In this document: positions 6,776 to 14,308 of the stretch, one piece after another
Layout: every line of letters begins with the position of its first letter
Position numbering within the stretch: position 1 is the first letter of the stretch
From: Armatimonadota bacterium
GTDB taxonomy: Bacteria > Armatimonadota > Fimbriimonadia > Fimbriimonadales > Fimbriimonadaceae
Direction: 5' to 3'
Assembly (NCBI GenBank): GCA_023392285.1
Contig: JAEVZK010000118.1
Span: forward strand, 1 to 24,668
DNA: 24,668 nt
Made by a program: the position numbers and the translations under genes
Notes under the pieces: generated by a model
Databases searched by the model: none
Told to the model about the DNA's origin: nothing
What the model saw: only the letters and a program-made list of their open reading frames with translations

Positions 6776-7795
6776 ATGTCCGAAATCCTGTCTCAAGAAG
6801 AAATCGATTCGCTGTTAAGTTCATTATCGAACGACGGTGCGTCTTCTTCGCTAACCCAAAGGAGCACCCCGCCCTCCGGACACAAGCATTCGATCAGCCA
6901 CAAGGGCCGTCGCTCGGAAGACGTCGATTGCGAGCTTTACGACTTTCGCCGCCCCGACAAGTTCAGCAAAGATCAGCTGCGCACGCTGCAGATGCTGCAT
7001 GAGACCTTCGCCCGCGTCGCCGGAACAAGCCTATCCGCTCTGCTGAGAGCTCCCGTTTCCATTGATCTCGTCTCGCTTGAGCAAGTCCCCTACGAAGAAT
7101 ATCTGCGCACGCTCAACCAATCTGTCTTTGCCGTGATGTCGCTGCCGCCGCTTACCGGCCAAGCCTGCCTCGAAATCGAATTCGATCTGGTGTTCTCCAT
7201 GATCGATCGCCTACTCGGCGGACCTGGCAAGCCCGTCTCGCGAACAAACCTGACCGACATAGAAAAGCCGCTCCTGAAGCAGACCATCGAGAAAATGTTC
7301 CTGGCTCTCAAGAGCGCCTGGGAAGGAGTGGTGATTGTAAACCCAGGCATCGAAGCATTTGAGACCAGCGCTCAGTTCGTCCAAATCGCACCCCCGAATG
7401 ATATTGTCGTCACCATCCTCTTCGAGGTCAAAGTCGGCCAGCAGCGCAGCGCGATGAGCTTGTGCATTCCCTATCTGGTCCTCAAGCCAATAACGACGAA
7501 GCTGTCGGCGCAAAAGTGGTTCGCCAATGGTACTCGAAAGCAGAGCGCATCCGCGAGAAGGCTCCTCAACTATCAGGTGACTCAATCAAAGATCGAATGC
7601 ACCGTTGAACTGGGCCACTCACGACTGCAAGTAAAAGATTTTCTTAGCCTACAACCGGGCGACATTCTGAAGCTGGACCGCAAGACCGCCGAGGACCTCA
7701 AGTTCCTCGTCGGCAAGAAGGAAAAGTTCAAAGGCAAGCCCGCGATGAGCGGCAAGAAATACGTTTTCTCGATCACGGAAGGGATCGAAGATTAA
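6776..7795 (+). CDS. fliM: Flagellar motor switch protein FliM
   Basis: FliM forms the C-ring, binds CheY-P and sets rotation direction. The chosen ATG at 6776 gives the canonical N-terminus SEILSQEEIDSLLSSLS, the CheY-P binding helix; an in-frame ATG at 6758 adds six residues with no family support. The middle CheC-like domain contains the LLGGPGKP loop (GGxG motif, torque-ring packing), and the C-terminal ~75 residues are the SpoA domain. The length of 339 aa is normal. It is the first gene of a seven-gene operon with gaps of 15 bp or less or overlaps. No strong SD precedes it; a sigma-28-like promoter lies 47 bp upstream. Confidence 0.97.
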   Translation: MSEILSQEEIDSLLSSLSNDGASSSLTQRSTPPSGHKHSISHKGRRSEDVDCELYDFRRPDKFSKDQLRTLQMLHETFARVAGTSLSALLRAPVSIDLVSLEQVPYEEYLRTLNQSVFAVMSLPPLTGQACLEIEFDLVFSMIDRLLGGPGKPVSRTNLTDIEKPLLKQTIEKMFLALKSAWEGVVIVNPGIEAFETSAQFVQIAPPNDIVVTILFEVKVGQQRSAMSLCIPYLVLKPITTKLSAQKWFANGTRKQSASARRLLNYQVTQSKIECTVELGHSRLQVKDFLSLQPGDILKLDRKTAEDLKFLVGKKEKFKGKPAMSGKKYVFSITEGIED

Positions 7796-7801
7796 AAAAC
7801 C

Positions 7802-8692
7802 ATGTCAAACATTTCCGTCGATATCGTCAATGGCCTGTCTGAGCACCAGCCCCAGATTTGGCAGACCGTTTCCAAGTCGATCTCCGAGAACGTCAACGCG
7901 CCGCTGAGTTTCGCGAGCCCGTTGACCGTCGCTTCCAAAGCCTCAGATCTTTACAGCGAATTCGGATCGCCGATGCTCGTACTGCAGTTTTCGTTCGCTG
8001 ACTTACAAGAGAATTCCCAGCTGGTGCTTGTGCCGCAGGAAACTTTCCTCTCAATCGCAGAAGAGATTCGCGAGGAGCCTGTTGCAGAGATCGATGATCA
8101 TCTTGTGGACGAAGTCAGGCCCGCATTCGAGGCGCTCGTCCAGGGCATCTGCATCGCTGTCTCCAACATCAGAGGGGAGGCCGTCGTCGTGAGCAACCTC
8201 TCCATCCGATTCCAGTTAGTCAGCTTCCCGGCAAATTTCCAAAAGTCCATCGAGGTGCTTCGGACTCAGGTTGGTATTACCGCCAATTCCCGAACCGGCA
8301 CCGTGACTTGGTTGTGCGACGGAGAAACCGCCCACCACATTCTTGGCCTCAAAGCTCCCGCCGAGTCTGACGCATTCCCGCAACTGGCTCCCGGAACCCA
8401 AACCAGTGCCTCAAAATCGGGTGATGACAGCTTGAATCTCCTCATGGATATTCCCCTGGAAATCAGCGTCGAGCTTGGCCGGGTCAAGATGCTTGTTCGT
8501 GATGTCGTGGAGCTTGGCACTGGCTCGATCGTCGAGATCGACAAAGCCGCCGGCGAACCGGTCGACGTGATGCTGAATGGCCGCTTGGTCGCTCGCGGCG
8601 AGGTCGTCGTAATCGAAGACAACTTCGGAGTTCGTCTCACCGAAATTCTGAATCCACAGGAGCGCCTGAATCGGCTCGGAGAGGTGGCCTAA
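7802..8692 (+). CDS. fliY: Flagellar motor switch protein FliY/FliN with N-terminal CheC-like domain
   Basis: At 296 aa this is far longer than minimal FliN (about 100-140 aa). The C-terminal ~80 residues (from about LMDIPLEISVELGRVKM) are a canonical FliN SpoA domain, and the N-terminal ~190 residues look like the CheC/FliY phosphatase fold. The CheC active-site pattern (D/S-x3-E-x2-N) is not intact in the first candidate helix: E at DDHLVDEVRP is present but the Asn position is Pro. CheY-P phosphatase activity may therefore be lost. The start lies 6 nt after the fliM stop. It builds the lower C-ring and export-cargo dock together with FliM. The FliN-type function is certain; the name fliY rests on architecture. 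Confidence 0.9.
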   Translation: MSNISVDIVNGLSEHQPQIWQTVSKSISENVNAPLSFASPLTVASKASDLYSEFGSPMLVLQFSFADLQENSQLVLVPQETFLSIAEEIREEPVAEIDDHLVDEVRPAFEALVQGICIAVSNIRGEAVVVSNLSIRFQLVSFPANFQKSIEVLRTQVGITANSRTGTVTWLCDGETAHHILGLKAPAESDAFPQLAPGTQTSASKSGDDSLNLLMDIPLEISVELGRVKMLVRDVVELGTGSIVEIDKAAGEPVDVMLNGRLVARGEVVVIEDNFGVRLTEILNPQERLNRLGEVA

Positions 8693-9328
8693 ATGAGATC
8701 GGCCGCACTCACTCTTATCCTCCTTGCTGGTTCAGCTTACGCCGGCGACGGAATCCTGGGAACCAAAGCGAGCCCAACCACGGGCGGCGTGACCCCTGAT
8801 TCCTCCGGAGTCGGATTCATGCCGTTCATGCAAATGATTCTCGCTCTCGGAGTTGTTCTCCTTCTCCTGAAGTTCGTGATGCCCAAATTGGTCACCAAGC
8901 TAAACAAGAAGATCGTCTCCAAAGATGGGAGCAGCTTACAAATTGAGGAGTCGGCCGCCTTCGCGGGCGGATCGCTCTATATCGTGCGAGCCAAGGGAAA
9001 GACTCTCCTTTTAAGCGCGTCGAATACCGGCGTGTCCTGCCTCGCCGACCTGACCGGAAGCGCCGCCCCCGAACTCCCTTCGTTCCAGGAAATCGTGGAG
9101 AAGGAGCAATCGGGACCGCTCCAGCCCTTCGCAGTCGTGCAGGCGGAAATTCCTGAATATGCCGCCAAGCCTACAACGGCTAAGGCGAAGCGCGTCCTCG
9201 ATGTCGACGAAATTGGAAGCAAGCTCCGAAAGAACGAACCGGCTGCCGTGCCCGATCCTGCCGAGAATGCTCCCGTCAATGCCGACGCGCTTGCTGTCCT
9301 TGAGCGGCTTAGCCGACTGACCGGCTAA
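8693..9328 (+). CDS. fliO: Flagellar biosynthesis protein FliO
   Basis: FliO assists assembly of the FliP5-FliR export-gate core. The 211-aa product has an N-terminal signal-like segment (residues 1-17, ending SAYAGDG). One membrane helix at about 43-62 (MQMILALGVVLLLLKFVM) is followed by a basic stretch. A small SH3-like cytoplasmic domain (about 75-130) contains IEESAAFAGGSLYIVRAKGKTLLL, and then a variable tail follows. FliO is poorly conserved, so the call rests on this topology plus position between fliN and fliP. The ATG immediately follows the fliY stop (TAA-ATG), with a GGAGAGG SD about 8 nt upstream. Confidence 0.88.
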   Translation: MRSAALTLILLAGSAYAGDGILGTKASPTTGGVTPDSSGVGFMPFMQMILALGVVLLLLKFVMPKLVTKLNKKIVSKDGSSLQIEESAAFAGGSLYIVRAKGKTLLLSASNTGVSCLADLTGSAAPELPSFQEIVEKEQSGPLQPFAVVQAEIPEYAAKPTTAKAKRVLDVDEIGSKLRKNEPAAVPDPAENAPVNADALAVLERLSRLTG

Positions 9329-9343
9329 GGCCCAAAAACCGTA

Positions 9344-10093
9344 ATGAGCCAGAAATTACGCTACTTCATCATCCTCGCCATCATCGTCTGTTGCGCCATC
9401 GCTGCCGCCCAGTCGGTTCCGATTCCAAGCGTGAACATCGGATTGAATCAGGGTAAAGGGGGAACGGGAGACGTCTCCAATTCTCTCCAGATCCTTGCGC
9501 TGCTGACCGTGCTCAGCCTCGCTCCCGCGATTCTGATCCTTACGACCAGCTTCAGCCGAATCGTGATCATCTTCAGCTTCTTGCGAAGTGCGCTCGGCAC
9601 ACCCTCGATCCCGCCGAACCAGATCGTCATCGGGTTAAGCCTCTTCCTGACGTTCTTCGTCATGGGCCCGACATACAAGCAGATCAACGATAAAGCTCTG
9701 CAGCCTTACATGCAGAAGAAGATTAGCTATGACGTCGCGATCGCCGAAGCGCAAAAGCCGCTCCGCAGCTTTATGCTTCGCAACACCTACGATAACGATC
9801 TGAAGCTCTTCCTCAACTTGAGAAAGGAGAAGGTGAAAACGCCAGATGATGTCGCTTTCACCACCATCGTTCCCGCATTCATCATCAGCGAACTCAAGAC
9901 TGCCTTCGTCATCGGTTTTTACATCTTCGTGCCGTTCTTGATCATCGACTTGATCGTGGCAAGCGCGCTCATGTCCATGGGAATGATGATGATGCCACCA
10001 GTCGTCGTCTCCCTTCCCGCCAAGCTGCTCGTGTTCGTGCTGGCAAATGGATGGGGAACGCTGATTGCCGCGATTGTCACGGGGTACCGCTAA
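9344..10093 (+). CDS. fliP: Flagellar export gate protein FliP
   Basis: FliP pentamers with FliR and FliQ form the export channel of the flagellar type III secretion system. The 249-aa product has a cleavable-type signal peptide (about 1-23), then the signature TSFSRIVIIFSFLRSALGTP and NQIVIGLSLFLTFFVMGPT segments. The C-terminal hairpin (FIISELKTAFVIGFYIFVPF, then LMSMGMMMMPP with its methionine-rich gasket) is fully conserved. Its stop overlaps the fliQ start (TAATG). Confidence 0.98.
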   Translation: MSQKLRYFIILAIIVCCAIAAAQSVPIPSVNIGLNQGKGGTGDVSNSLQILALLTVLSLAPAILILTTSFSRIVIIFSFLRSALGTPSIPPNQIVIGLSLFLTFFVMGPTYKQINDKALQPYMQKKISYDVAIAEAQKPLRSFMLRNTYDNDLKLFLNLRKEKVKTPDDVAFTTIVPAFIISELKTAFVIGFYIFVPFLIIDLIVASALMSMGMMMMPPVVVSLPAKLLVFVLANGWGTLIAAIVTGYR

Positions 10094-10362
10094 TGGATCA
10101 TTCGTTTGTTCTCGATGTCGGCCGTCAAGGTGTGCAGGTTGCGATCATGGTATCGCTGCCAATCCTCGCAATCACCCTGTTCCTTGGACTTCTAGTGAGT
10201 GTCTTTCAAGCCATCACCCAGGTTCAGGAGCAGACGCTGACCTTCGTGCCAAAGCTGTTCGGAGTCGCCATCATCATGGCCTTCATGGGCAGCTGGATGC
10301 TGTCCACCCTGGTGCGCTTCACCAGCATGTGCCTAGAGCAGATTGCCACCGTCGGACGCTGA
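10093..10362 (+). CDS. fliQ: Flagellar export gate protein FliQ
   Basis: This 89-aa protein has two membrane helices (about 14-38 and 52-76) joined by the conserved loop FQAITQVQEQTLTFVPK, diagnostic of FliQ/SctS. The start is the ATG overlapping the fliP stop; a longer reading from 10051 lies within fliP and is not family-like. The stop overlaps fliR (TGATG). It wraps the FliP/FliR core of the export gate. Confidence 0.97.
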   Translation: MDHSFVLDVGRQGVQVAIMVSLPILAITLFLGLLVSVFQAITQVQEQTLTFVPKLFGVAIIMAFMGSWMLSTLVRFTSMCLEQIATVGR

Positions 10363-11126
10363 TGTTAAACGAGGCTCTGCTCTTTAGCTTCCTTCTGGTG
10401 TTCATCCGGTGTGGCGCCATGCTGCTCGCCTCCCCGATGTTCGGAGCTCAGAACACGCCCCTTCCGGTGCGAATCTTCACCACGCTCTCGATCGCCGCAG
10501 CCTTGACTTGCGCGCTTAATCCAGCGGCGGGCCACGTTCCCGGTGACATGTACGTGCTTCTCGGAGCCGTGTTTCGCGAGGCCATGACCGGCCTTCTTCT
10601 CGGCCTCTTCATGTCCCTTGTCCTGCAGGCTGCGCAAATGGCTGGGTCGGTCATCGACCTTCAAATGGGATTGGGGATGAGCCAAGCACTGAACCCGCTC
10701 ACCGGTGTTCCCGTTACCGTCTTATCTCAATTCAAGTACATGCTTTCGTTGGTGATCTTCTTGTCGATCGATGGGCACCATCTGATGATCATCACGTTCG
10801 CGAAGAGCTACACGTCGATGCCTCCGCTAACTTACGTCTCGATCCCTGCCCTCCAAGCGGGAATCGGCTCCTTTATCGGCGATCTATGCCTGCTTGCGAT
10901 CCAGATGGCCGCCCCGGTGCTTGCAGTTTCGCTCATCGTCGATGCGGGTCTTGGCATCGTAAGTAAGGCGGTGCCGCAGGTGCAGGCGATGCTTGTCGGC
11001 CTTCCCGCGAAAGTCATCTTGGGAATGATTGCGCTCAGCGTCGGCCTTCCGGCTCTGACCGGCAGCGTGTCTAATGGGATCGGCCTCGCCATGAAAGCGA
11101 TGCACACGTCGCTGGGGATGCGCTGA
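10362..11126 (+). CDS. fliR: Flagellar export gate protein FliR
   Basis: The 254-aa product has about six membrane segments. It begins MLNEALLFSFLLVFIRCGAM and contains the conserved MAGSVIDLQMGLGMSQALNP block and the C-terminal LPAKVILGMIALSVGLPAL. It is the single-copy component closing the FliP5FliR1 helix. The in-frame stretch upstream to 10065 is a shadow over fliQ; the true start is the ATG overlapping the fliQ TGA. The stop overlaps the flhB ATG. Confidence 0.96.
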   Translation: MLNEALLFSFLLVFIRCGAMLLASPMFGAQNTPLPVRIFTTLSIAAALTCALNPAAGHVPGDMYVLLGAVFREAMTGLLLGLFMSLVLQAAQMAGSVIDLQMGLGMSQALNPLTGVPVTVLSQFKYMLSLVIFLSIDGHHLMIITFAKSYTSMPPLTYVSIPALQAGIGSFIGDLCLLAIQMAAPVLAVSLIVDAGLGIVSKAVPQVQAMLVGLPAKVILGMIALSVGLPALTGSVSNGIGLAMKAMHTSLGMR

Positions 11127-12196
11127 TGTCGGAGTCGGGGCAGGAACGAACCGAGTCGGCAACCCCTCGAAGGCGTCAGCAGGCCAGGAAGAAAGGCACA
11201 GTTGCCAAATCAAACGATCTCACCGGCTCCATCGTCTTGATGGCGCTCATCCTCGTGCTGCCCAGCGCGATCGGCAAGATTGGCGAGGGATTGATGCAGT
11301 CGATGACCTCGAGCTTCTCCGATATTCCGTCAGAGATTCGCCCGGAAACGTTGGGATTTTACTGTTTGAGGCTCGCCCAACCGGCCCTGCTCGGCCTGGG
11401 CTTAATTATTGGTACGGCTCTGGTGCTGGGTCTGGCCGTGAATTTCGGACAGGTGGGATTTGTCATGTCGGGCGAGGCGCTCACCCCTAGCTTCTCAAAG
11501 ATCAACCCAGCGAACGGGCTGAAGCGAATGTTTTCGTTCTCGGCTACCTTCGAAGGACTTAAAGCATCCGCAAAGTGCGGCGTCTTTATCTATCTCGGGT
11601 GGTCGGTCATCTCCTCTTCCTGGCCAGAACTAGTCCAGATGAGTTCCATGACGCCCACGCATTCGATGGCCGCCATCGGCTCGCTCATCAAGTCCATTTC
11701 ACTGCGAATCGCTCTCGTCTGGCTGGTTCTTGCCGCCCTCGACTATTTCGTGCAGCGTAAACAGGTGGAAAAGCAACTGCGAATGACCAAGGAGGAAGTT
11801 AAGCAGGAAATGAAAGAAGCCGAGACTTCCCCCGAGTTGCGCGCCGCCCAAGCCGCTCGTCGCCGCAAACTGAGTAAAGGTCGCATGAAGGATGCCGTGA
11901 AGACGGCAGATGTGATCGTCACGAACCCGACCCACTTCGCGGTGGCCATCAAATATGATCCAAATACCAGTCACGCTCCGATCGTGGTCGCGAAAGGTGC
12001 CGACTTCCTCGCGGCAAAAATCAGAGAGGTAGCGGGCGAGAACCGAGTTCCAATCGTGCCGAATCCGCCGCTCGCACGAGCGCTTTACAAGAAATGTGAG
12101 GTTGGAGATGTCGTGCCCCGCGAGTTATTCCAGGCCGTCGCCGAGGTGCTTGCGTTCGTGTACCGCGCGATTAAGAAAATCAACGTCAGCTCTTAA
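11126..12196 (+). CDS. flhB: Flagellar export switch protein FlhB
   Basis: FlhB controls the switch from rod/hook to filament export. In order: a basic N-terminal segment (ERTESATPRRRQQARKKG); four membrane helices (about 30-215); a charged linker rich in Lys/Glu/Arg (about 215-260); and the autocleavage motif NPTH at residues 267-270, followed by FAVAIKYDP. The length of 356 aa is typical. It is the last gene of this block; flhA, flhF and fliA are not downstream here. A repeat-filled 470-bp gap follows. Confidence 0.98.
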   Translation: MSESGQERTESATPRRRQQARKKGTVAKSNDLTGSIVLMALILVLPSAIGKIGEGLMQSMTSSFSDIPSEIRPETLGFYCLRLAQPALLGLGLIIGTALVLGLAVNFGQVGFVMSGEALTPSFSKINPANGLKRMFSFSATFEGLKASAKCGVFIYLGWSVISSSWPELVQMSSMTPTHSMAAIGSLIKSISLRIALVWLVLAALDYFVQRKQVEKQLRMTKEEVKQEMKEAETSPELRAAQAARRRKLSKGRMKDAVKTADVIVTNPTHFAVAIKYDPNTSHAPIVVAKGADFLAAKIREVAGENRVPIVPNPPLARALYKKCEVGDVVPRELFQAVAEVLAFVYRAIKKINVSS

Positions 12197-12217
12197 CCCT
12201 CTGATTTACGGCCACGT

Positions 12218-12254
12218 AGGCGCGAAGCGCCTGTAGCCGCAACGACACGTTGCG
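12218..12254 (+). repeat. REP-like double-hairpin element, copy 1
   Basis: The 6-bp stem AGGCGC/GCGCCT has a GAA loop. A TGTAGCC linker follows, then the 7-bp stem CGCAACG/CGTTGCG with an ACA loop. The layout is the same as copies 2 and 3, with different stem bases. Confidence 0.7.
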
Positions 12255-12259
12255 CTGGA

Positions 12260-12294
12260 CTCGGCATATCGCCGAGGCTACACCCCTTCGGGCT
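12260..12294 (-). repeat. REP-like double-hairpin element, copy 2 (inverted)
   Basis: Read on the minus strand: AGCCC, GAA, GGGGT (one mismatch), the TGTAGCC linker, then CTCGGCG, ATA, TGCCGAG. It faces copy 1 across 5 bp, so the two linkers (TGTAGCC and GGCTACA) can pair and close a larger structure, as in REPIN-type inverted pairs. Confidence 0.65.
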
Positions 12295-12318
12295 AAACGC
12301 GTTCGAGCCGGAGGGCAG

Positions 12319-12425
12319 CGCGGAACGGAGGGATCTGGCTGTGCGAGTGCTTATTCATGCGAGGGCCGAATTCTTGTGATCGAAAACTAGCCGTACCACC
12401 GAACCACCCGAACCACCCGAACCCA
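12319..12425 (+). repeat. Second repeat family, copy A (5'-truncated)
   Basis: It shares about 85% identity by eye with the copy at 12550-12647, including GCGGAACGGAGGGAT and GCGAGGGCCGAATTCT. It ends in a short tandem run of CCGAACCAC. The left half with CGTCATCCCG is missing; it abuts the inverted REP-like copy. Confidence 0.75.
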
Positions 12426-12453
12426 CCGATATGGACAAAGCAACCGTCAGACT

Positions 12454-12499
12454 CAGATCCCTCTTTTGAGCCGGAGGACGGCTCGAACTCGGGATGACG
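12454..12499 (-). repeat. Second repeat family, inverted short copy
   Basis: On the minus strand this reads CGTCATCCCGA, an internal hairpin GAGCCG/CGGCTC, then GAGGGATCTG. Its end forms a perfect 11-bp inverted repeat with the start of the copy at 12520 across a 20-bp spacer. Confidence 0.65.
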
Positions 12500-12519
12500 A
12501 ACCTTGTTCATTTACGCCA

Positions 12520-12647
12520 CGTCATCCCGACTGAAGCGCCGCCCTGCGGCGCGGAACGGAGGGATTTGGCTGTGCAACTGCATGTTCGTGCGAGGGCCGA
12601 ATTCTCGTAATCGAAAACCAGCCGAACTAGCCGAACAAACCGAACCT
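12520..12647 (+). repeat. Second repeat family, full copy
   Basis: It begins CGTCATCCCGA and contains the perfect 7-bp hairpin GCGCCGC/GCGGCGC with CCT loop at 12536-12552. GGAACGGAGGGAT closes the ATCCC/GGGAT outer stem. The tail matches copy A and ends in CCGAAC repeats. Confidence 0.75.
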
Positions 12648-12666
12648 CGACTCATCAACAACAGCT

Positions 12667-13344
12667 CTAACCACCGTCAGTGATCTGCGTAAGCCGCCCC
12701 GTCACCATGAACTGAACCCGCTCCGCGATATTCACCGCATGATCGGCCATGCGTTCGATGTGGTGAATAGCCAAGAGCAGCCACGAAGCCGAAACGACGT
12801 GATCTGGATCGGAACGCATGCGCTCGTGAATCTGGCCGCGAAGCTCGCGATAGAGCTGGTCCACCTTGTCATCGGTTTCGCAGATGGCCGCAACCATTTC
12901 CAAGTCGCGTTTGACAAAGGCTTCTAGGGCTTGCTCAAACATCGTCCGAGCCGCATCCGCCATTTTTCGGAGGTCGACGAAGCTCACGTCACCAAGCTCC
13001 TTGTCGATCTTCATACCGACCTTCGCGACATCGACAGCGAGGTCGCCAATTCTTTCGATGTCCGTGATCATCTTCATGATCGTGCCTACTTCACGCAAGT
13101 CTTTGGCGATCGGCTGATGCAAGGCAAGAAGCCGAATGCATCGAGTTTCTATATCGATATCCAGCTGATCGATTTCGTCGTCACGCGAGATCACTTCACG
13201 CGCCGCGTCGACGTCTAACTGAACCAGTGATTCAACCGCGTCGACAATCATCCGGTCGGCACGCGCACCCATCTCTAACAGATCGTGTTCGAGCTGTTGG
13301 ATACCTGCATCTAAGGCATGCCGAGCATAATTGGGATGTTCCAT
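12667..13344 (-). CDS. phoU: Phosphate-specific transport regulator PhoU
   Basis: This 225-aa all-helical protein consists of two three-helix bundles. Each carries the PhoU metal-cluster motif: DIERIGDLAVDVAK (about 93-106) and HIERMADHAVNIAE (about 194-207). PhoU represses the Pho regulon and restrains the PstSCAB transporter through the PhoR sensor kinase. No pst or phoBR genes are in the window, so it is detached from its usual partners. The ATG at 13344 lacks an SD; a TAAGAT box lies 12 nt upstream. It sits 37 bp after the ABC ATPase on the same strand and could be co-transcribed or independent. Confidence 0.95.
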   Translation of the reverse strand: MEHPNYARHALDAGIQQLEHDLLEMGARADRMIVDAVESLVQLDVDAAREVISRDDEIDQLDIDIETRCIRLLALHQPIAKDLREVGTIMKMITDIERIGDLAVDVAKVGMKIDKELGDVSFVDLRKMADAARTMFEQALEAFVKRDLEMVAAICETDDKVDQLYRELRGQIHERMRSDPDHVVSASWLLLAIHHIERMADHAVNIAERVQFMVTGRLTQITDGG

Positions 13345-13356
13345 GAGATGGCTTTC

Positions 13357-13362
13357 ATCTTA
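13357..13362 (-). promoter_or_regulatory. Putative -10 box of phoU (TAAGAT)
   Basis: TAAGAT on the minus strand lies 12 nt before the phoU ATG, predicting a leader of only about 6 nt. No -35 was identified. Confidence 0.3.
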
Positions 13363-13381
13363 AGACGCCGAATGGGCGAGC

Positions 13382-14308
13382 TTAAGCTTCCCTGTTTTGT
13401 CCTACCGGGTGGTGACTGTAGTATTTTCGGCCATCTTCGACCGTAGCCTCAGGGTCTTTTTCAAGACAGATTTCTGTCGCATTCGGGCATCGCGAAGCAT
13501 AGCGACAACCGACGAAACGAGTACGAGGATCGGGAATCTCACCTTGCGGTGCCTCCGGCAGCTGCATCAGCTTGTCGATCGAGGGGGCGGAGTCCAGTAG
13601 AGCCTTGGTATACGGATGGCGCGGATCATCGAAGATCTGCTCGGTGCTGCCGATTTCCACAATCCTGCCGAGATACATCACCGCCACTCGATCCGCTAGA
13701 AATCGGACAGTCGTCAGGTCGTGGGATATATAAAGAAACGAGCATCCAATCTGGCTCTGCAAATCGCGCAACAGATTGAGAACCTGCGCCCGAATACTCA
13801 AATCCAATGCCGCAGTCGGCTCGTCGCAGATCACTAGAGGCGGACGCGTTGAGAGTGCTCGGCCTATCGCCACGCGCTGACGCTGGCCACCGCTTAGCTG
13901 ATGAGGGTAGCGATCCACCAGGTCGGGTGACAGCCCAACCTGCTTGAAAAGCTCAGCCGCATTTCCCTTCTTCCCGGAGATCGCAAGCGGCTCCAGAATC
14001 GCTCGACCGACCTTCCACCTTGGGTCCAGGCTCGCAAAAGGGTCCTGCCAGACCATGCCGATCTTTTCCGCAATGCCGGGAAACGATTTGCTGATCTTCT
14101 TTCCCTCGAAAGTGACCGAACCGCTCACCGTCGGCTGTAGGCCGAGAATAACGCGAGCGAGAGTCGTCTTACCACATCCGGATTCACCGACGACGGCGAG
14201 CGTCTCCCCTTTGTTGACCTCGATCGACACCCCGTCCAAGGCGCGAACCTCGCCTCCCGGAGAATGGAAGTGCACGTGGACATCATCGACTGTCAAAAGG
14301 CTACTCAT
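13382..14308 (-). CDS. Oligopeptide/dipeptide ABC transporter ATP-binding protein (OppF/DppF type)
   Basis: This 308-aa ATPase has Walker A GESGCGKTT (41-49), Q-loop WQDPF (Q88), signature LSGGQRQRVA (138-147), Walker B LVICDE (158-163) and an H-loop in YISHD. The C-terminal extension carries the oligopeptide-transporter domain with cysteines spaced as in CRYASRCPNATEIC, typical of OppD/F and DppD/F. ATP hydrolysis would power import of peptides or related ligands. No permease, binding protein or partner ATPase is adjacent, so it is an orphan here. It overlaps the nadK stop (ATGA), implying co-expression with nadK. Family call secure, ligand unknown. Confidence 0.93.
   Translation of the reverse strand: MSSLLTVDDVHVHFHSPGGEVRALDGVSIEVNKGETLAVVGESGCGKTTLARVILGLQPTVSGSVTFEGKKISKSFPGIAEKIGMVWQDPFASLDPRWKVGRAILEPLAISGKKGNAAELFKQVGLSPDLVDRYPHQLSGGQRQRVAIGRALSTRPPLVICDEPTAALDLSIRAQVLNLLRDLQSQIGCSFLYISHDLTTVRFLADRVAVMYLGRIVEIGSTEQIFDDPRHPYTKALLDSAPSIDKLMQLPEAPQGEIPDPRTRFVGCRYASRCPNATEICLEKDPEATVEDGRKYYSHHPVGQNREA

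Larger units (their letters stand above)
12197..12666 (+). other. Intergenic repeat cluster between convergent flhB and phoU
   Basis: These 470 bp hold no credible gene. The left part is an inverted pair of REP-like double hairpins. The middle and right parts hold three copies of a second element whose ends are ATCCC/GGGAT, followed by CCGAAC-rich tails. No U-tract terminator was seen; the hairpins may serve to terminate or protect both converging transcripts. Confidence 0.75.

Noticed and set aside
10065..10361. Upstream extension of fliR
   Set aside because: It lies over fliQ in another frame and is not membrane-like or conserved. The ATG overlapping the fliQ stop gives a normal FliR N-terminus.
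12197..12300. Intrinsic terminator after flhB
   Set aside because: Hairpins are present but none is followed by a T-tract. They are better explained as the REP-like pair, which may still act on 3' ends.
12395..12424. Possible CRISPR-like repeats (CCGAACCAC)
   Set aside because: Units of about 9 bp without spacers and no cas genes; it is a short tandem repeat at the end of a larger element.
13379..13388. AGCTTAAGCT palindrome at the end of the ABC ATPase gene
   Set aside because: Short, partly coding, and with no second copy; insufficient for a site call.
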